Assembly: GCA_964423425.1 (NCBI GenBank) | Contig: CAYRES010000001.1 | Coordinates: 124,001 to 188,000 of the forward strand | DNA: 64,000 bases | Reading direction: 5' to 3' | Source: CAYRES01 sp964423425 | GTDB taxonomy: Bacteria > Actinomycetota > Thermoleophilia > RBG-16-64-13 | Shown: piece after piece, positions 8,445 to 17,440 of the stretch | Layout: each line of letters starts with the position of its first letter | Position numbering within the stretch: position 1 is the first letter of the stretch | The notes under the pieces: model-generated | The model's database searches: none | What the model was told of the DNA's origin: nothing | The model's input: only the letters and a program-made list of their open reading frames with translations | Translations under genes and position numbers: made by a program

Positions 8445-9356
8445 ATGGCTCAGGGCGTCAGTATCGCTCTGAGGGCATCTCCGGAGGACGAAGGTATCCG
8501 CTTGGATTCTTTTCTCGCACGCCACCCGGAGGTGGGCAGCCGCACGAGAGCGAACAAGCTCATTGAAGAGGGTGCGGTGGCGGTGAACGGCCGCCGGCGG
8601 CCCAAGAGCTACCGGATGCAGGCCGGTGATGCAGTCGAGGGCCGCGTGCCGCGGGAGGCGCCACCCAAGCTTCTCGCCGAGGACATTCTCCTACCCGTCG
8701 TGTTCGAGGACGAGTATCTGCTCGTGGTGGACAAACCGGCGGGGATGGTGACTCACCCTTCCAAGGGGCACTCCACGGGGACATTGGTGCACGCACTTCT
8801 CGCTCGCGGGCTCGAGGGCGGCGAGCCCTTTCGTCCCGGGGTTGTCCATCGGCTCGATCGTGATACCAGCGGTCTCCTCATCGCGGCCAAGAGCGAGAAG
8901 GCTCACCGCCTCCTCAGCGAACTCATTCGTCGCCGTGAACTCACGCGCGTCTACCTGGTCCTCGTACACGGGAATCTCGCGGCGGAGGAGGGCAGCATAG
9001 AGGCTCCCATCGGACGCGATCCTGTTCGCCGCAAGACGATGACGGTCGGGGGTGCCGCTGCCCGCCCGGCGGTCACTCACTTCTGGGTGCGCGAGCGCTT
9101 GGGAGACTTCACACTGCTGGAAGCCCAACTTGAGACCGGTCGCACCCACCAGATACGGGTGCATTTTCTGGCCATAGGCCATCCGGTGGCGGGAGATCCG
9201 GTGTATGCACGGAGGGATACGCTGGCTCTGGGCCGCCAATTCCTCCACAGCCACCGCATGGAATTTGTGCATCCCTTCACCGGGAAGACCGTGCGCGCGG
9301 TGTCCCCGCTCCCCTGCGACCTCGAAGAGATCCTTACCGGTCTGCGCTCCTCGTAA
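8445..9356 (+). CDS. rluD: RluD-type large-subunit pseudouridine synthase
   Basis: 303 aa. An N-terminal S4 RNA-binding domain (about 10-75, RLDSFLARHPEVGSRTRANK) precedes a RluA-family catalytic domain. The catalytic Asp is in VVHRLDRDTSGLL, and the supporting motifs are LETGRTHQIRVHF and HSHRMEFVHP. Such enzymes convert specific uridines of 23S rRNA to pseudouridine. The exact site cannot be read from sequence. SD GGAGGT (8434-8439) precedes the ATG by 5 nt. The gene overlaps no functional part of lspA. Confidence 0.92.
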   Translation: MAQGVSIALRASPEDEGIRLDSFLARHPEVGSRTRANKLIEEGAVAVNGRRRPKSYRMQAGDAVEGRVPREAPPKLLAEDILLPVVFEDEYLLVVDKPAGMVTHPSKGHSTGTLVHALLARGLEGGEPFRPGVVHRLDRDTSGLLIAAKSEKAHRLLSELIRRRELTRVYLVLVHGNLAAEEGSIEAPIGRDPVRRKTMTVGGAAARPAVTHFWVRERLGDFTLLEAQLETGRTHQIRVHFLAIGHPVAGDPVYARRDTLALGRQFLHSHRMEFVHPFTGKTVRAVSPLPCDLEEILTGLRSS

Positions 9357-9807
9357 GTAGTAGCCACTGGACGGGCTTCGGTGCGGCTGCAGTTGCGCGG
9401 GCGCCCTGAGCGGCGGACCCAAGAGACGGCGCTTGAACGCTTGAGCACGTCCGACATGTGTGGTCTAATAATAATACCGCCGTAGTGCAGCCAAGCACGG
9501 AGGTGATGCCCGGCACTTCACGCCAGAAGCGAGGAGGTGTGGTTGCCGGGATAATCGTCTCCGGGAGGCTCGTTAACCGTGCAGAGTGTCTGAAGTGGGG
9601 AAGGAGGTGTGGCACCAAGAACTGAGAATCGCGCCGGGGCTGGAATGCCCTGCGGTACGGCGCCGTCCGGGATTCTCCGCGGGGGACCGCGAGGGGCGGC
9701 GCCGAGCGAGTGATCGAAATCCTTATACCGTGCCTGTCTCTTGTGGGGTACATCGCACGCAATGCAACAGCACTGAAAGCAGCGGAATCCCAGAAAGGGG
9801 TAATCCT
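9357..9807 (+). other. 451-nt intergenic leader before the TRAP operon
   Basis: No recognised gene lies here. A possible promoter is TTGAGC followed 19 nt later by TAATAAT near 9465-9475. The 11-mer AGGAGGTGTGG occurs twice, at 9532-9542 and 9602-9612, exactly 70 nt apart, but neither copy is followed by a sensible long reading frame. A 39-codon frame (9506-9625) starts too close to its own GGAGGTG to be convincing, though a leader peptide is possible. No known riboswitch was recognised. Confidence 0.4.
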
Positions 9808-10911
9808 ATGAGACTCCGCAGATCATATCTATTTGCCATTCTCCTTCTGATCGCCGCTCTGGCCTTGGTCGTGTCGGGCTGCGGCGGGGAAGCGGAAGAG
9901 ACGACCACCACCACCGCCGCCGATGGTGAAGAGACGACCACCACGGCCGCACCACCGGCCGAGACCATCACCTGGGTGTGGAACATCTCTTCGACCGGTA
10001 CCGCCACCTCTCCCTATGGATTGACGGCTGCGTACTTTGCCGAGGAGATCGAGAAGCGCTCCGAGGGTAGGCTGGTCGTCGAGTTGAACTACGGCGGCGC
10101 CCTCGGCTACAAGGCGGCTGAGATGCTCGAGACTGTGTCGGAGCGCTTGGTGGATGGTGGCGACCTGTCGCTTCCGCACATCGTCGGCTCTGAGCCGCTC
10201 GGCAACTTCGGCTCCCTCCCCTTCCTCCACCAAGGGTACGACGAGTACTGGGACTGGCTCGACAACCTGCTCATGCCCAAGCTCGCCCCTGAGTTCGAAG
10301 AGAAGTGGGGAGTGGTTCCCATTGGCACATTCACCTTCGGCTCGATGTACCTCTTGTGGAATGAGGCGCTCGATGACGTAGAGCAGGTGAGAGGCCAGCG
10401 CTTCCGCATCTTCGGTGATATCAACGCCGAGTTCTGGAATTCTCTGGGCGTGAACGTCATCTACCTTCCGGTGGAAGAGCTCCAGACCGCCATGGAGCGG
10501 AATATGATCGACGGCATGCCGAACAGCAACCCACTCATCGATCAGCTCGAGGCGTGGGAGTACTACCAGTACCGTAACGATCTCGGCGCCATCATCGGCT
10601 CGTCCATGTTCGTGGTCAACAAGGACGCTTTCGAGGCTTTGCCGGAAGACCTGCAGCAGCTGGTCATGGAAGTCGGCAGAGACATGACCGAGTACGGCCG
10701 TGAACTGCTCATCGCCGACGATGCACGCATGACGGAAGAGCTGCCGGACAAGGGCATGGAGACCTACATGGTGCCCAAGGAGACGCTCGAGCAGATGCGT
10801 GACATCGGGAAGGAGGCCTGGATCAACTGGGCGACGGCCACAAGCCCGCTCGCCGAGGAGATCATGAAGGAAACCTTCGCCATGCTCGGCATGGAGTGGT
10901 CCACCAACTAG
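9808..10911 (+). CDS. dctP: TRAP transporter substrate-binding lipoprotein DctP
   Basis: 367 aa. A lipoprotein signal (LALVVSGCGG, lipobox Cys near residue 27) is followed by a Thr-rich linker and a DctP-family domain. Recognisable parts are AAYFAEEIEKRSEGRLVVEL, FRIFGDINAEFWNSLGVNVI, LQTAMERNMIDGMPNSNP and a late FVVNKDAFEALPEDLQQLV. It captures a carboxylate-type solute outside the cell for the DctQM permease. The ATG at 9808 gives the signal peptide. The actual ligand is unknown, but the adjacent maleate isomerase/racemase-like enzyme hints at a dicarboxylate. Confidence 0.92.
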   Translation: MRLRRSYLFAILLLIAALALVVSGCGGEAEETTTTTAADGEETTTTAAPPAETITWVWNISSTGTATSPYGLTAAYFAEEIEKRSEGRLVVELNYGGALGYKAAEMLETVSERLVDGGDLSLPHIVGSEPLGNFGSLPFLHQGYDEYWDWLDNLLMPKLAPEFEEKWGVVPIGTFTFGSMYLLWNEALDDVEQVRGQRFRIFGDINAEFWNSLGVNVIYLPVEELQTAMERNMIDGMPNSNPLIDQLEAWEYYQYRNDLGAIIGSSMFVVNKDAFEALPEDLQQLVMEVGRDMTEYGRELLIADDARMTEELPDKGMETYMVPKETLEQMRDIGKEAWINWATATSPLAEEIMKETFAMLGMEWSTN

Positions 10912-10926
10912 CACCGCCGCAAAAGG

Positions 10927-10993
10927 GCTGAGGCACCCCGCGGAAGAGAGGCAGCTGTTCAGTCAGCGGCCCGATCCCGCGGGGTGCCTCAGC
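10927..10993 (+). terminator. 17-bp perfect hairpin between dctP and dctQ
   Basis: Arms 10927-10943 and 10977-10993 (left arm GCTGAGGCACCCCGCGG) are exact reverse complements around a 33-nt loop. No U-tract follows, so full intrinsic termination is doubtful. Placed directly after a binding-protein gene, it more likely protects the dctP mRNA 3' end and/or partly terminates. That would make more binding protein than permease. Confidence 0.7.
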
Positions 10994-11030
10994 TGTTCCC
11001 GCCGTGTCGGCTCCTACAGAGGAGAGTGGG

Positions 11031-11813
11031 GTGGAGGAGAGGACCAAGTACAAGACCATTGCGAGAGTCACCTCTGTCGTCAAGCGCCTGGAGCTGGTCC
11101 CCAAGGCCGCCGGTTATGTGTCGGCCTTCTTTCTCGTCGCGGCTGTGGTGCTGGTGCTCGCCGAGATCGCGTCCAGGCGCTTCACCGGGAGATCCATCGA
11201 CGGTGTCACCGAGATGTCCGGGTGGCTTATGGCAGGAATCACCTGGATGGCACTCGGCTACACCGCGAAGGAGAACGGCCACGTACAGGTGCGCATCATC
11301 ATCGACCGCCTGCCCATGAAGGTGCAGCGCATCATCGGTGTCTTTCTCTACGCCGCCGCCTGTGCGACCATCTTGTTCTTGGTGGTGGCCATGTGGGGCC
11401 GCGTGATGTACTACGTCGATCGGGGCCAGGTGGGCATGGAGAACCCCATCCACATCTACTGGGTGTACGGGGTGGTGTTCCTGGGAGGCTGCGTGTTGCT
11501 GCTGGCCTTCGTGCTCAAGTTCTGGCTCATCATCGCGGCGTTGTTCGGTGTGGGTGACGAGACCGTCACGGCCACGCCGGCCAAGGGCACCGAGTCAACC
11601 GGCATGGGGGAAGTACCGGATGAGGCGGAGCTGGAGAGTGAGCATGACCTGCGTTATCCGTCCCGGTCCGGTCCGTCCCCTGTGACGCCACCAGGGGCGG
11701 AACCGCCGAAGCGGGAAGAGTCCGGCAATGGCACGGCGAGTGACGACCGCCGCGCCGATGGTGATGTGCGCGGCGGCGCCGACGAAGACGAACACGACCG
11801 GGAAGGGAGGTGA
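11031..11813 (+). CDS. dctQ: TRAP transporter small permease DctQ
   Basis: About 260 aa with four membrane helices: AGYVSAFFLVAAVVLVLAEI, then a helix ending in WLMAGITWMALG, then FLYAAACATILFLVVAMW, then YGVVFLGGCVLLLAFVLKFW. The DctQ-type core is about 170 residues. The C-terminal 80 residues are charged, disordered and unlike the family. GTG at 11031 with AGAGGAGAG just upstream is preferred; GTG at 11004 is possible. It forms the membrane unit with DctM. Confidence 0.86.
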   Translation: MEERTKYKTIARVTSVVKRLELVPKAAGYVSAFFLVAAVVLVLAEIASRRFTGRSIDGVTEMSGWLMAGITWMALGYTAKENGHVQVRIIIDRLPMKVQRIIGVFLYAAACATILFLVVAMWGRVMYYVDRGQVGMENPIHIYWVYGVVFLGGCVLLLAFVLKFWLIIAALFGVGDETVTATPAKGTESTGMGEVPDEAELESEHDLRYPSRSGPSPVTPPGAEPPKREESGNGTASDDRRADGDVRGGADEDEHDREGR

Positions 11814-11823
11814 GCCGGAAGCC

Positions 11824-13116
11824 ATGGAAGAGTCGACTCTTCAGATGATCATCCTTCTCGGTGTTCTCCTCATCGCCCTCTTCTCCGGCATGTGGCTCGG
11901 CATCGGCATCATGCTGGTGGCCGTGCTGGGCGGGGTGCTCTTCACCGACATACCCACAGGCACCGTCATCACCAGACTGCAGTTCACCCAGAGCACCAGC
12001 TTCACGCTCCTTACCATCCCCATGTTCGTGCTCATGGGGCAGATACTCTCCTACTCGGGCATCGTCGACCATCTGTTCAAGGGTCTCGTGCCCTGGGTGT
12101 CACGCTTTCCGGGCAAGCTGCTGCAGACGAATGTGCTCTCCTGCACCATGATGTCCGCCATCACCGGTTCCACCGTGGCCACCTGCGCCACCGTGAGCAG
12201 CATCTCGGTGCCGGCTCTCACCAAACGCGGCTACGCACCGGGGCCCATCGTGGGCACGATAGGAGGAGCGGCCATGGGGCTGCTCATCCCTCCCAGTCTC
12301 TACTTCATCATCTACGGCATGATCACCGAGACGTCCATCCGCCGGCTGTACGCGGCCGGACTCATTCCCGGCATCATGATCGAGGTGTTCTTCATCACGT
12401 TCGTGGCCATTCTCGCCATCGTCCGGCCTTCGCTGACTCCGGGCAGGGAGAAGGTCACGGGGCGGGACTTCCTGCTCAGTCTTCCACGGGTGTTGCCGGT
12501 GATTGGCCTCATGGCGCTGGTGCTGGGCGTAATCTACCTCGGCATCTCCACGGTTACGGAGGCGGCGGCCATAGGTGTGCTGGGCGCCTTTCTGCTCATG
12601 CTCGGCTTTCGGCGTTTCAGCTGGGCCAACATACGAGATGCGCTTCTGCACACGGTGAAGACCACAGGCATGATTCTCTTCATCATGCTGGCCTCGGTTA
12701 CCGTCTCCAACATCTTGGGCTATCTGGGCATTCCGGCCAAGCTCGCCGATACCATCGTGGGTGCCGAACTGCCGCCGTTCCTGATCTTCTTCCTCATCAT
12801 GGTGATGTACCTGATTCTGGGGACGTTCCTGGACGGTCTGGCCATGGTGCTTCTCACGTTGCCGGTGGTGTTTCCCGTCATCATCGGCATGGGCTTCGAT
12901 CCCATCTGGTTCGGCGTGGTGCTTGCCGTTCTCATCGAGATCGCCCAGATCACTCCGCCCCTTGGCTTCAACATCTACGTGCTCCAGGGCTCGACGGGAT
13001 TGCCCCTGCCCCTGGTCATCAAGTGGCAGATACCGTTCGCGCTCCTCATGTTCCTGGGCATCATCCTGTTGTACTTCTTTCCGCAGATCGCTCTGTTCCT
13101 TCCGGGCAGGATGTAG
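11824..13116 (+). CDS. dctM: TRAP transporter large permease DctM
   Basis: 430 aa, very hydrophobic, about 12 helices, typical DctM length. Family hallmarks include a first helix ILLGVLLIALFSGMWLGIGI, then LLTIPMFVLMGQIL, GSTVATCATVSSISVPALTK and GLLIPPSLYFIIYGMITE. It is the sodium-coupled translocation subunit. SD GGAGGT lies within the dctQ end, 11 nt before the ATG at 11824. It is followed without a gap by the racemase-like gene, so the four proteins are probably co-transcribed. Confidence 0.95.
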   Translation: MEESTLQMIILLGVLLIALFSGMWLGIGIMLVAVLGGVLFTDIPTGTVITRLQFTQSTSFTLLTIPMFVLMGQILSYSGIVDHLFKGLVPWVSRFPGKLLQTNVLSCTMMSAITGSTVATCATVSSISVPALTKRGYAPGPIVGTIGGAAMGLLIPPSLYFIIYGMITETSIRRLYAAGLIPGIMIEVFFITFVAILAIVRPSLTPGREKVTGRDFLLSLPRVLPVIGLMALVLGVIYLGISTVTEAAAIGVLGAFLLMLGFRRFSWANIRDALLHTVKTTGMILFIMLASVTVSNILGYLGIPAKLADTIVGAELPPFLIFFLIMVMYLILGTFLDGLAMVLLTLPVVFPVIIGMGFDPIWFGVVLAVLIEIAQITPPLGFNIYVLQGSTGLPLPLVIKWQIPFALLMFLGIILLYFFPQIALFLPGRM

Positions 13117-13151
13117 TGTCGGAGAGACAGGAGACAGATGAAGGGGCTCGT

Positions 13152-13922
13152 GTGAAAGAGCCGGCAGAGATCGCCACGCACGAATCGCTGCCTGGTGAGG
13201 CGGGCGCGGGAGAAGTATGCTCGGGAGAGGCAGCACCCCCAGTCCCCAAGGGGCACCCGGTGAGGGTGGGCGTGATAGTGCCCTCGCCCAACACGGTGCT
13301 CGAGCCCGACGCTGTGGGCCTCGTGCCGATCGGAGTGACGGCCCACTTCGGGCGGGTGGGCCTTGGCACCGTGTTGTCGGAGGATCTGCTCGAAGCTATG
13401 GCCGGAGAGGTCTCGTTGGAGTGCCGCAAGCTGGCTCTCGCCGGTGTTTCGGCCATCGGTTACGGATGCACTTCGGGGAGCTTCTTCAAGTCGGAGGGCT
13501 TCGACCGGCGTATGGTTGAGGCCATGACGCGGGCGAGCGGGGGAATTCCGGCGACGACGGCGACCACGGCGGCTCTTGCCGTGCTCCGGGAACGCGGCGT
13601 CAGCCGGGTGGCCTTCCTCAGCCCCTATGAGGAGTCATTCCACAGGAGGGGCGTTGCCTATTTTGAGCGAGAGGGCTTCACCGTGGTCTCCGATGCCTGT
13701 CTGGGTTTCTTGGACGAAGCCGACATCATGGCGGTGACACGCGACGATCTGGTGGACCTCGTGAGGCGGGGTGGGTCCGACGAGGCCGAAGCCTACTTCA
13801 TCAGCTGTACCGGTCTTCGTTCGGTTACCCATCTGGCCTACCTCGAAGGCATAACCGGAAGGCCGGTGCTTTCGAGCAATCTGACCCTTGTCGCCCATGT
13901 GGTACGCCTGGCCGGCGTGTGA
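13152..13922 (+). CDS. Maleate isomerase / Asp-Glu racemase family enzyme
   Basis: About 256 aa. The second half-domains show two catalytic-type cysteines, Cys106 in GYGCTSGSF and Cys219 in FISCTGLRS. Typical family blocks are VGVIVPSPNTVLEPD and RVAFLSPYEE. Maleate isomerases and Asp/Glu racemases use two cysteines, whereas arylmalonate decarboxylases keep only the second, so isomerase or racemase chemistry is favoured. GTG at 13152 with AAGGGG five bases upstream is preferred; a GTG overlapping the dctM stop at 13116 is the alternative. Linkage to dctPQM suggests it acts on the imported compound. The substrate is not deducible. Confidence 0.8.
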   Translation: MKEPAEIATHESLPGEAGAGEVCSGEAAPPVPKGHPVRVGVIVPSPNTVLEPDAVGLVPIGVTAHFGRVGLGTVLSEDLLEAMAGEVSLECRKLALAGVSAIGYGCTSGSFFKSEGFDRRMVEAMTRASGGIPATTATTAALAVLRERGVSRVAFLSPYEESFHRRGVAYFEREGFTVVSDACLGFLDEADIMAVTRDDLVDLVRRGGSDEAEAYFISCTGLRSVTHLAYLEGITGRPVLSSNLTLVAHVVRLAGV

Positions 13923-13963
13923 ACCACGATGATGCTCGCATCACAAGTAGGAGGTGTTCCGTC

Positions 13964-14353
13964 ATGACCGCCGAGTACGTCTACCCCACGGTGCCGAAAC
14001 CGCTGCGTGTCCTTCTCTTGGGGGCGGCTGAGCCGGCCTGGTATCTCGAGGATGACCGGGTGCGCAGCGAGTCGGTGTTGCCCTCCTTCATGGAGTGCTT
14101 CCGCCGCATCAGGGAGGAACTCGGTGCCGAGTGCCTCACCACCTTCGACGATGACCTGCTCATGGCGGGCACGCCGCGGTCCAAGAACTGGAGTTTCTAC
14201 GTGATCTATGAGGTTCCCGACCTGGAGGCGGCGACAGCGCTTGTGAATCTATTCCGCATGCCCATAAGCGGCGTACGTCTCGACCGCTATTTCCGGGTTG
14301 AAGCCGTCGTGGGCCGGGCCTTCTTCCCGGCGGAAGAGCCGGCCGCGGGCTGA
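13964..14353 (+). CDS. Unknown 129-aa protein of the TRAP operon
   Basis: I do not recognise this protein. It has no signal peptide or membrane helix. It starts MTAEYVYPTVPKPLRVLLLG and contains SVLPSFMECFRRIREELGAE and FYVIYEVPDLEAATALVNLF. The alternation of strands and helices could suit a small ferredoxin-like alpha/beta fold. AGGAGGT (13949-13956) and an ATG at 13964 make it a confident gene. It sits 41 nt after the racemase-like gene and ends inside a terminator hairpin, so it is probably the last gene of the transporter operon. Confidence 0.75.
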   Translation: MTAEYVYPTVPKPLRVLLLGAAEPAWYLEDDRVRSESVLPSFMECFRRIREELGAECLTTFDDDLLMAGTPRSKNWSFYVIYEVPDLEAATALVNLFRMPISGVRLDRYFRVEAVVGRAFFPAEEPAAG

Positions 14354-14377
14354 GCGGCGTCGGCCGCTCAGCCCGCG
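14344..14377. terminator. Bidirectional hairpin between the TRAP operon and putA
   Basis: A 15-bp perfect stem (left arm 14344-14358, right arm 14363-14377; GCTGAGCGGC core) has a GTCG tetraloop. It covers the stop codon of the upstream gene and faces the convergent putA end. It has no T-run on either side. Confidence 0.7.
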
Positions 14378-14425
14378 CATCGTCCTGTGCTCAGAAGCCG
14401 TTGTTGCCCTGCCCACGAACCGGGC

Positions 14426-17400
14426 TCAAGGGAACTCAGGACTCTCGTCGAAGGGGGCGAAGCCCCGCCGCATGGTGTTCTCGGTCACGGTGCGCGGTTC
14501 CAAGAACTGGAGCAGATAGTCGGGACCGCCTGCCTTGGAGCCCACACCACTCATGCGGGAGCCGCCGAAGGGCTGTCGGCCCACCATGGCACCGGTGATC
14601 CCGCGATTGATGTACAGGTTGCCCACGCGGAACTCGCGGGCGGCCCGTTCGATGTTGCGCGGACTGCGCGAGTAGACTCCCCCCGTGAGGCCGTAGGGCG
14701 TATCGAGGGCAACGGCCACCGCCTCGGTGAAGTCACGGGCGCGAAGTAGGCAGAGCACGGGCCCGAATATCTCCTCTTGGGCGATAACGGAGTGAGGATC
14801 GACGTCCGCGAAGATGTGAGGGGCCAGGTAGAAGCCCTCGGCCGGTGCCTCGGCTTGGAGCACCAGAGAGGCGTGAGCCGTGCCGATGTCGATGTAGGAG
14901 CGCACTTTGGCCAGTGCTTCCTCGCTGATGAGCGGCCCGACGGCTGTCGAGGGCAGCGCGGGGTCGCCCACCCGGAGGGCGGAGGCGGCTGCGGCGAGCC
15001 TGCGAGTGAACTCCTCATATACCTCGGCCAGCACGATGACACGGCTGCAGGCGGAGCACTTCTGACCCGCATAGCCAAAGGCGGAGGAGACGACCCCGTC
15101 GACCGCTGCGTCGAGATCGGCGTCGGCGTCGATGATGATTGCGTTCTTGCCCCCCATCTCGGCTACCACTCTCCTGACGTTGTGCTGGCCGGGACGGACA
15201 ATGGCCGCCTCTTCGAGCAGGCTGAGACCGACGGCCTTGCTGCCCGTAAAGGCGATGATGTCGACGTCGGGGTGTGTGGCCATGATCCGGCCCGTAAGCG
15301 CCCCGTCTCCCGGCAGGTAGGAGAGAACCTCTGGGGGGAGGCCGGCGCTCATGAGAAGCGAGTACACCTCGAAGCCCACAAGAGGGGTGGGGGAGGCGGG
15401 CTTCATGATCACGGTGTTGCCGGTGACGAGTGCCGCACTGGTCATGCCCGTCAGGATGGCCAGTGGGAAGTTCCAGGGAGCGATGACCGCGGTGACGCCG
15501 CGTGGTTCGTAGAAGAAGGTGTCGGTTTCGCCGGGAACGTCGGAGAGCGGGCGTGGTTTCGCAGCCTCATGCGAGCGGCGCCCGTAGTACTCCAGGAAGT
15601 CGACCGCCTCGGCCACTTCGGCATCGGCTTCGCGCCAGGGCTTGCCCGCCTCCACGACGAGGAGCGCCGCCAGCCGGAAACGGTCACGTCGCATGAGGTC
15701 GGCTGCGCGGAACAACACCTCGGCCCGCCGCTTCGGTGCGGTGTCCCGCCAGGCCGGAAAGGCGTCACGGGCAACCTGTATGGCTTCTTCGGCTTCGAGC
15801 CGGCCTGCCCGGGCCGAGGTTCCCACCACGCGGTTGGGGTGGGCGGGGTTCACGGAAGAGAACCGCTCCTCGGTGTCGACCTCCCGTCCGCCGATGCAGA
15901 GGAGGCGGTGTGGTGCAGGCTCCTCGTGCAGGGCCGCCAAGGCGGCCGCCATGTCGATTCGGTTGATATCACGGGAGAAGTCGGCGTGCGGCTCGTTCAC
16001 GAAGATGCCGAGCCGGGAGACATCTGTAGGGTGCACTTCCGTGCGCTCGAGTGGCATCTCCTTGAGGTCCGGCGTGGGAAGGGGGGCGCGGAGCAATTCG
16101 TCTGCCAGCGCATGTTCCACGTACATGAGGCGAAGGAACGATTGTGTGGCGGTGTTCTCCAGGGCACGCCGGGCGAGATAGGCCATGCCCGGCAGCACTT
16201 CGCCGACCGGTACGTACTCGGCCGTGCGCAGGCCCATCGCGTTCAGCGCATGCTTGAGGGGCTCGGCCATGCCGTGCAGCATCTGCCATTCTATCGTGGT
16301 GTCGGATGCCTCGATACTGCGCAGGAGGGCCAGGCCGTGCGCGATGCTGCGTGCGTTGTGTGTGGCCAAGATGACGCGGAGGCTGTCGGAGTGTGAGACG
16401 AGCAGCCGGGTGAGACGCTCGAATTGCGCATCGATGTCGACCTTGTGGGTGAGGACGGGCACCGGCCAGTGGTTACGGCGGGCGGTCACCACCTCGTGAT
16501 CCCAGTACGCTCCCTTGACGAGGCGCACCGCCAGAGGTACGGAGCGCTCATGCGCCAGTGAGACCAAGTCGTCGATGTCTTCCTCGGCGTCTCGCAGATA
16601 CGCCTGTACCGTGATACCGAAATGGGGATACCCGCGGAGGTCGTTCTCCAGCACGAGGCGGCGAAAGGCAGCGGTGAACACCGAGCGGTGGCGGAACTGC
16701 TCCATATCGAGCATGACCGCCGCTCCCTGTGCCGCCGCGAGCCTGAATAGCGGACGGAGGACCTCGCACACGGTGTGTACCGACCCCTCGAAATCGATCG
16801 GGTCACACGGCGCGAGAGAGCTGGGTTTGACGGAGAGGCGGACCCGGGGTACCGGCCCCCAGGGGGCCCGGTCGAGAAGCTCGTCGGGTTGCCAGCCTGC
16901 CGCTTCCCCGGGCAGCTCGGTCAGCAACTCGAGATAGGTCTTCTGTACGGCATCGAGATCCGCACGCCCAAGGCCGGCTTCTCCAAGCACGTTGAGGACG
17001 AAGCCGGTCTGCTCGCGGCGCAGGCGGCGCAACGCAGGCAGGACTGTCGCTGTGTCCCGCCCGGGTATGAAGAACTCGGCCATGGCCTGCAGGTTGACGG
17101 CAACCGCCTTGGCGGCGGGTTTAGTGGTGAGGAGGCCGGGCGCACAGGCCTTGAGGCCGAGACGCAGCGCCATGGGCAGCTCACCGGAGGGGTGCTCGAA
17201 GTACTCGTGCATGTGTTGGGCGATGCTGTCTGCGTCTTTCAAGCTGGGGAAGACGTCGAGGAAGTGAAGGAGTTGGGTCTTGAACTCGGGGTCGATGGCC
17301 GCCCACTGCATGCTTTGGGCCAGCCACCAGTCGGCTTGGAAGAGCACCGCCTGTTGGTCGGCCATGCCCGCCATGATGTCGCGACCGATATCGCGGATGT

Positions 17401-17440
17401 GTGACTCGAGAGCCGCCGGCTCAGGTACGGTGAGTACCAT
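14426..17440 (-). CDS. putA: Bifunctional proline dehydrogenase / L-glutamate-gamma-semialdehyde dehydrogenase
   Basis: 1004 aa. The N-terminal PRODH beta-barrel (about 120-440) includes LSVKPSSL, VRLVKGAYWD and the FAD-proximal region. A C-terminal aldehyde dehydrogenase domain (about 510-990) carries APWNFPLAI, FTGSKAVG, EMGGKNAI with the general base, and GYAGQKCSACSR with the catalytic Cys. It oxidises proline to glutamate via P5C, passing electrons to the membrane quinone pool and NAD. The ATG at 17440 follows a perfect GGAGGTGATC. A GTG inside that SD is rejected. No DNA-binding ribbon-helix-helix domain is present, so it is not autoregulatory like E. coli PutA. Confidence 0.94.
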   Translation of the reverse strand: MVLTVPEPAALESHIRDIGRDIMAGMADQQAVLFQADWWLAQSMQWAAIDPEFKTQLLHFLDVFPSLKDADSIAQHMHEYFEHPSGELPMALRLGLKACAPGLLTTKPAAKAVAVNLQAMAEFFIPGRDTATVLPALRRLRREQTGFVLNVLGEAGLGRADLDAVQKTYLELLTELPGEAAGWQPDELLDRAPWGPVPRVRLSVKPSSLAPCDPIDFEGSVHTVCEVLRPLFRLAAAQGAAVMLDMEQFRHRSVFTAAFRRLVLENDLRGYPHFGITVQAYLRDAEEDIDDLVSLAHERSVPLAVRLVKGAYWDHEVVTARRNHWPVPVLTHKVDIDAQFERLTRLLVSHSDSLRVILATHNARSIAHGLALLRSIEASDTTIEWQMLHGMAEPLKHALNAMGLRTAEYVPVGEVLPGMAYLARRALENTATQSFLRLMYVEHALADELLRAPLPTPDLKEMPLERTEVHPTDVSRLGIFVNEPHADFSRDINRIDMAAALAALHEEPAPHRLLCIGGREVDTEERFSSVNPAHPNRVVGTSARAGRLEAEEAIQVARDAFPAWRDTAPKRRAEVLFRAADLMRRDRFRLAALLVVEAGKPWREADAEVAEAVDFLEYYGRRSHEAAKPRPLSDVPGETDTFFYEPRGVTAVIAPWNFPLAILTGMTSAALVTGNTVIMKPASPTPLVGFEVYSLLMSAGLPPEVLSYLPGDGALTGRIMATHPDVDIIAFTGSKAVGLSLLEEAAIVRPGQHNVRRVVAEMGGKNAIIIDADADLDAAVDGVVSSAFGYAGQKCSACSRVIVLAEVYEEFTRRLAAAASALRVGDPALPSTAVGPLISEEALAKVRSYIDIGTAHASLVLQAEAPAEGFYLAPHIFADVDPHSVIAQEEIFGPVLCLLRARDFTEAVAVALDTPYGLTGGVYSRSPRNIERAAREFRVGNLYINRGITGAMVGRQPFGGSRMSGVGSKAGGPDYLLQFLEPRTVTENTMRRGFAPFDESPEFP

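Noticed and set aside
9506..9625. 39-codon small gene in the dctP leader
   Set aside because: Its SD is only about two bases from the ATG and the peptide has no features; kept only as a note.
11892..13115. Long open frame continuing upstream of the maleate isomerase-like gene
   Set aside because: This part overlaps dctM in another frame and gives a His/Gly/Arg-rich translation typical of GC-rich shadows. Only the part after 13152 is a gene.
14777..16396. 539-codon open frame on the + strand
   Set aside because: It lies wholly antisense to putA, whose motifs are clear; the frame stays open because of high GC, and its translation has no recognisable domain.
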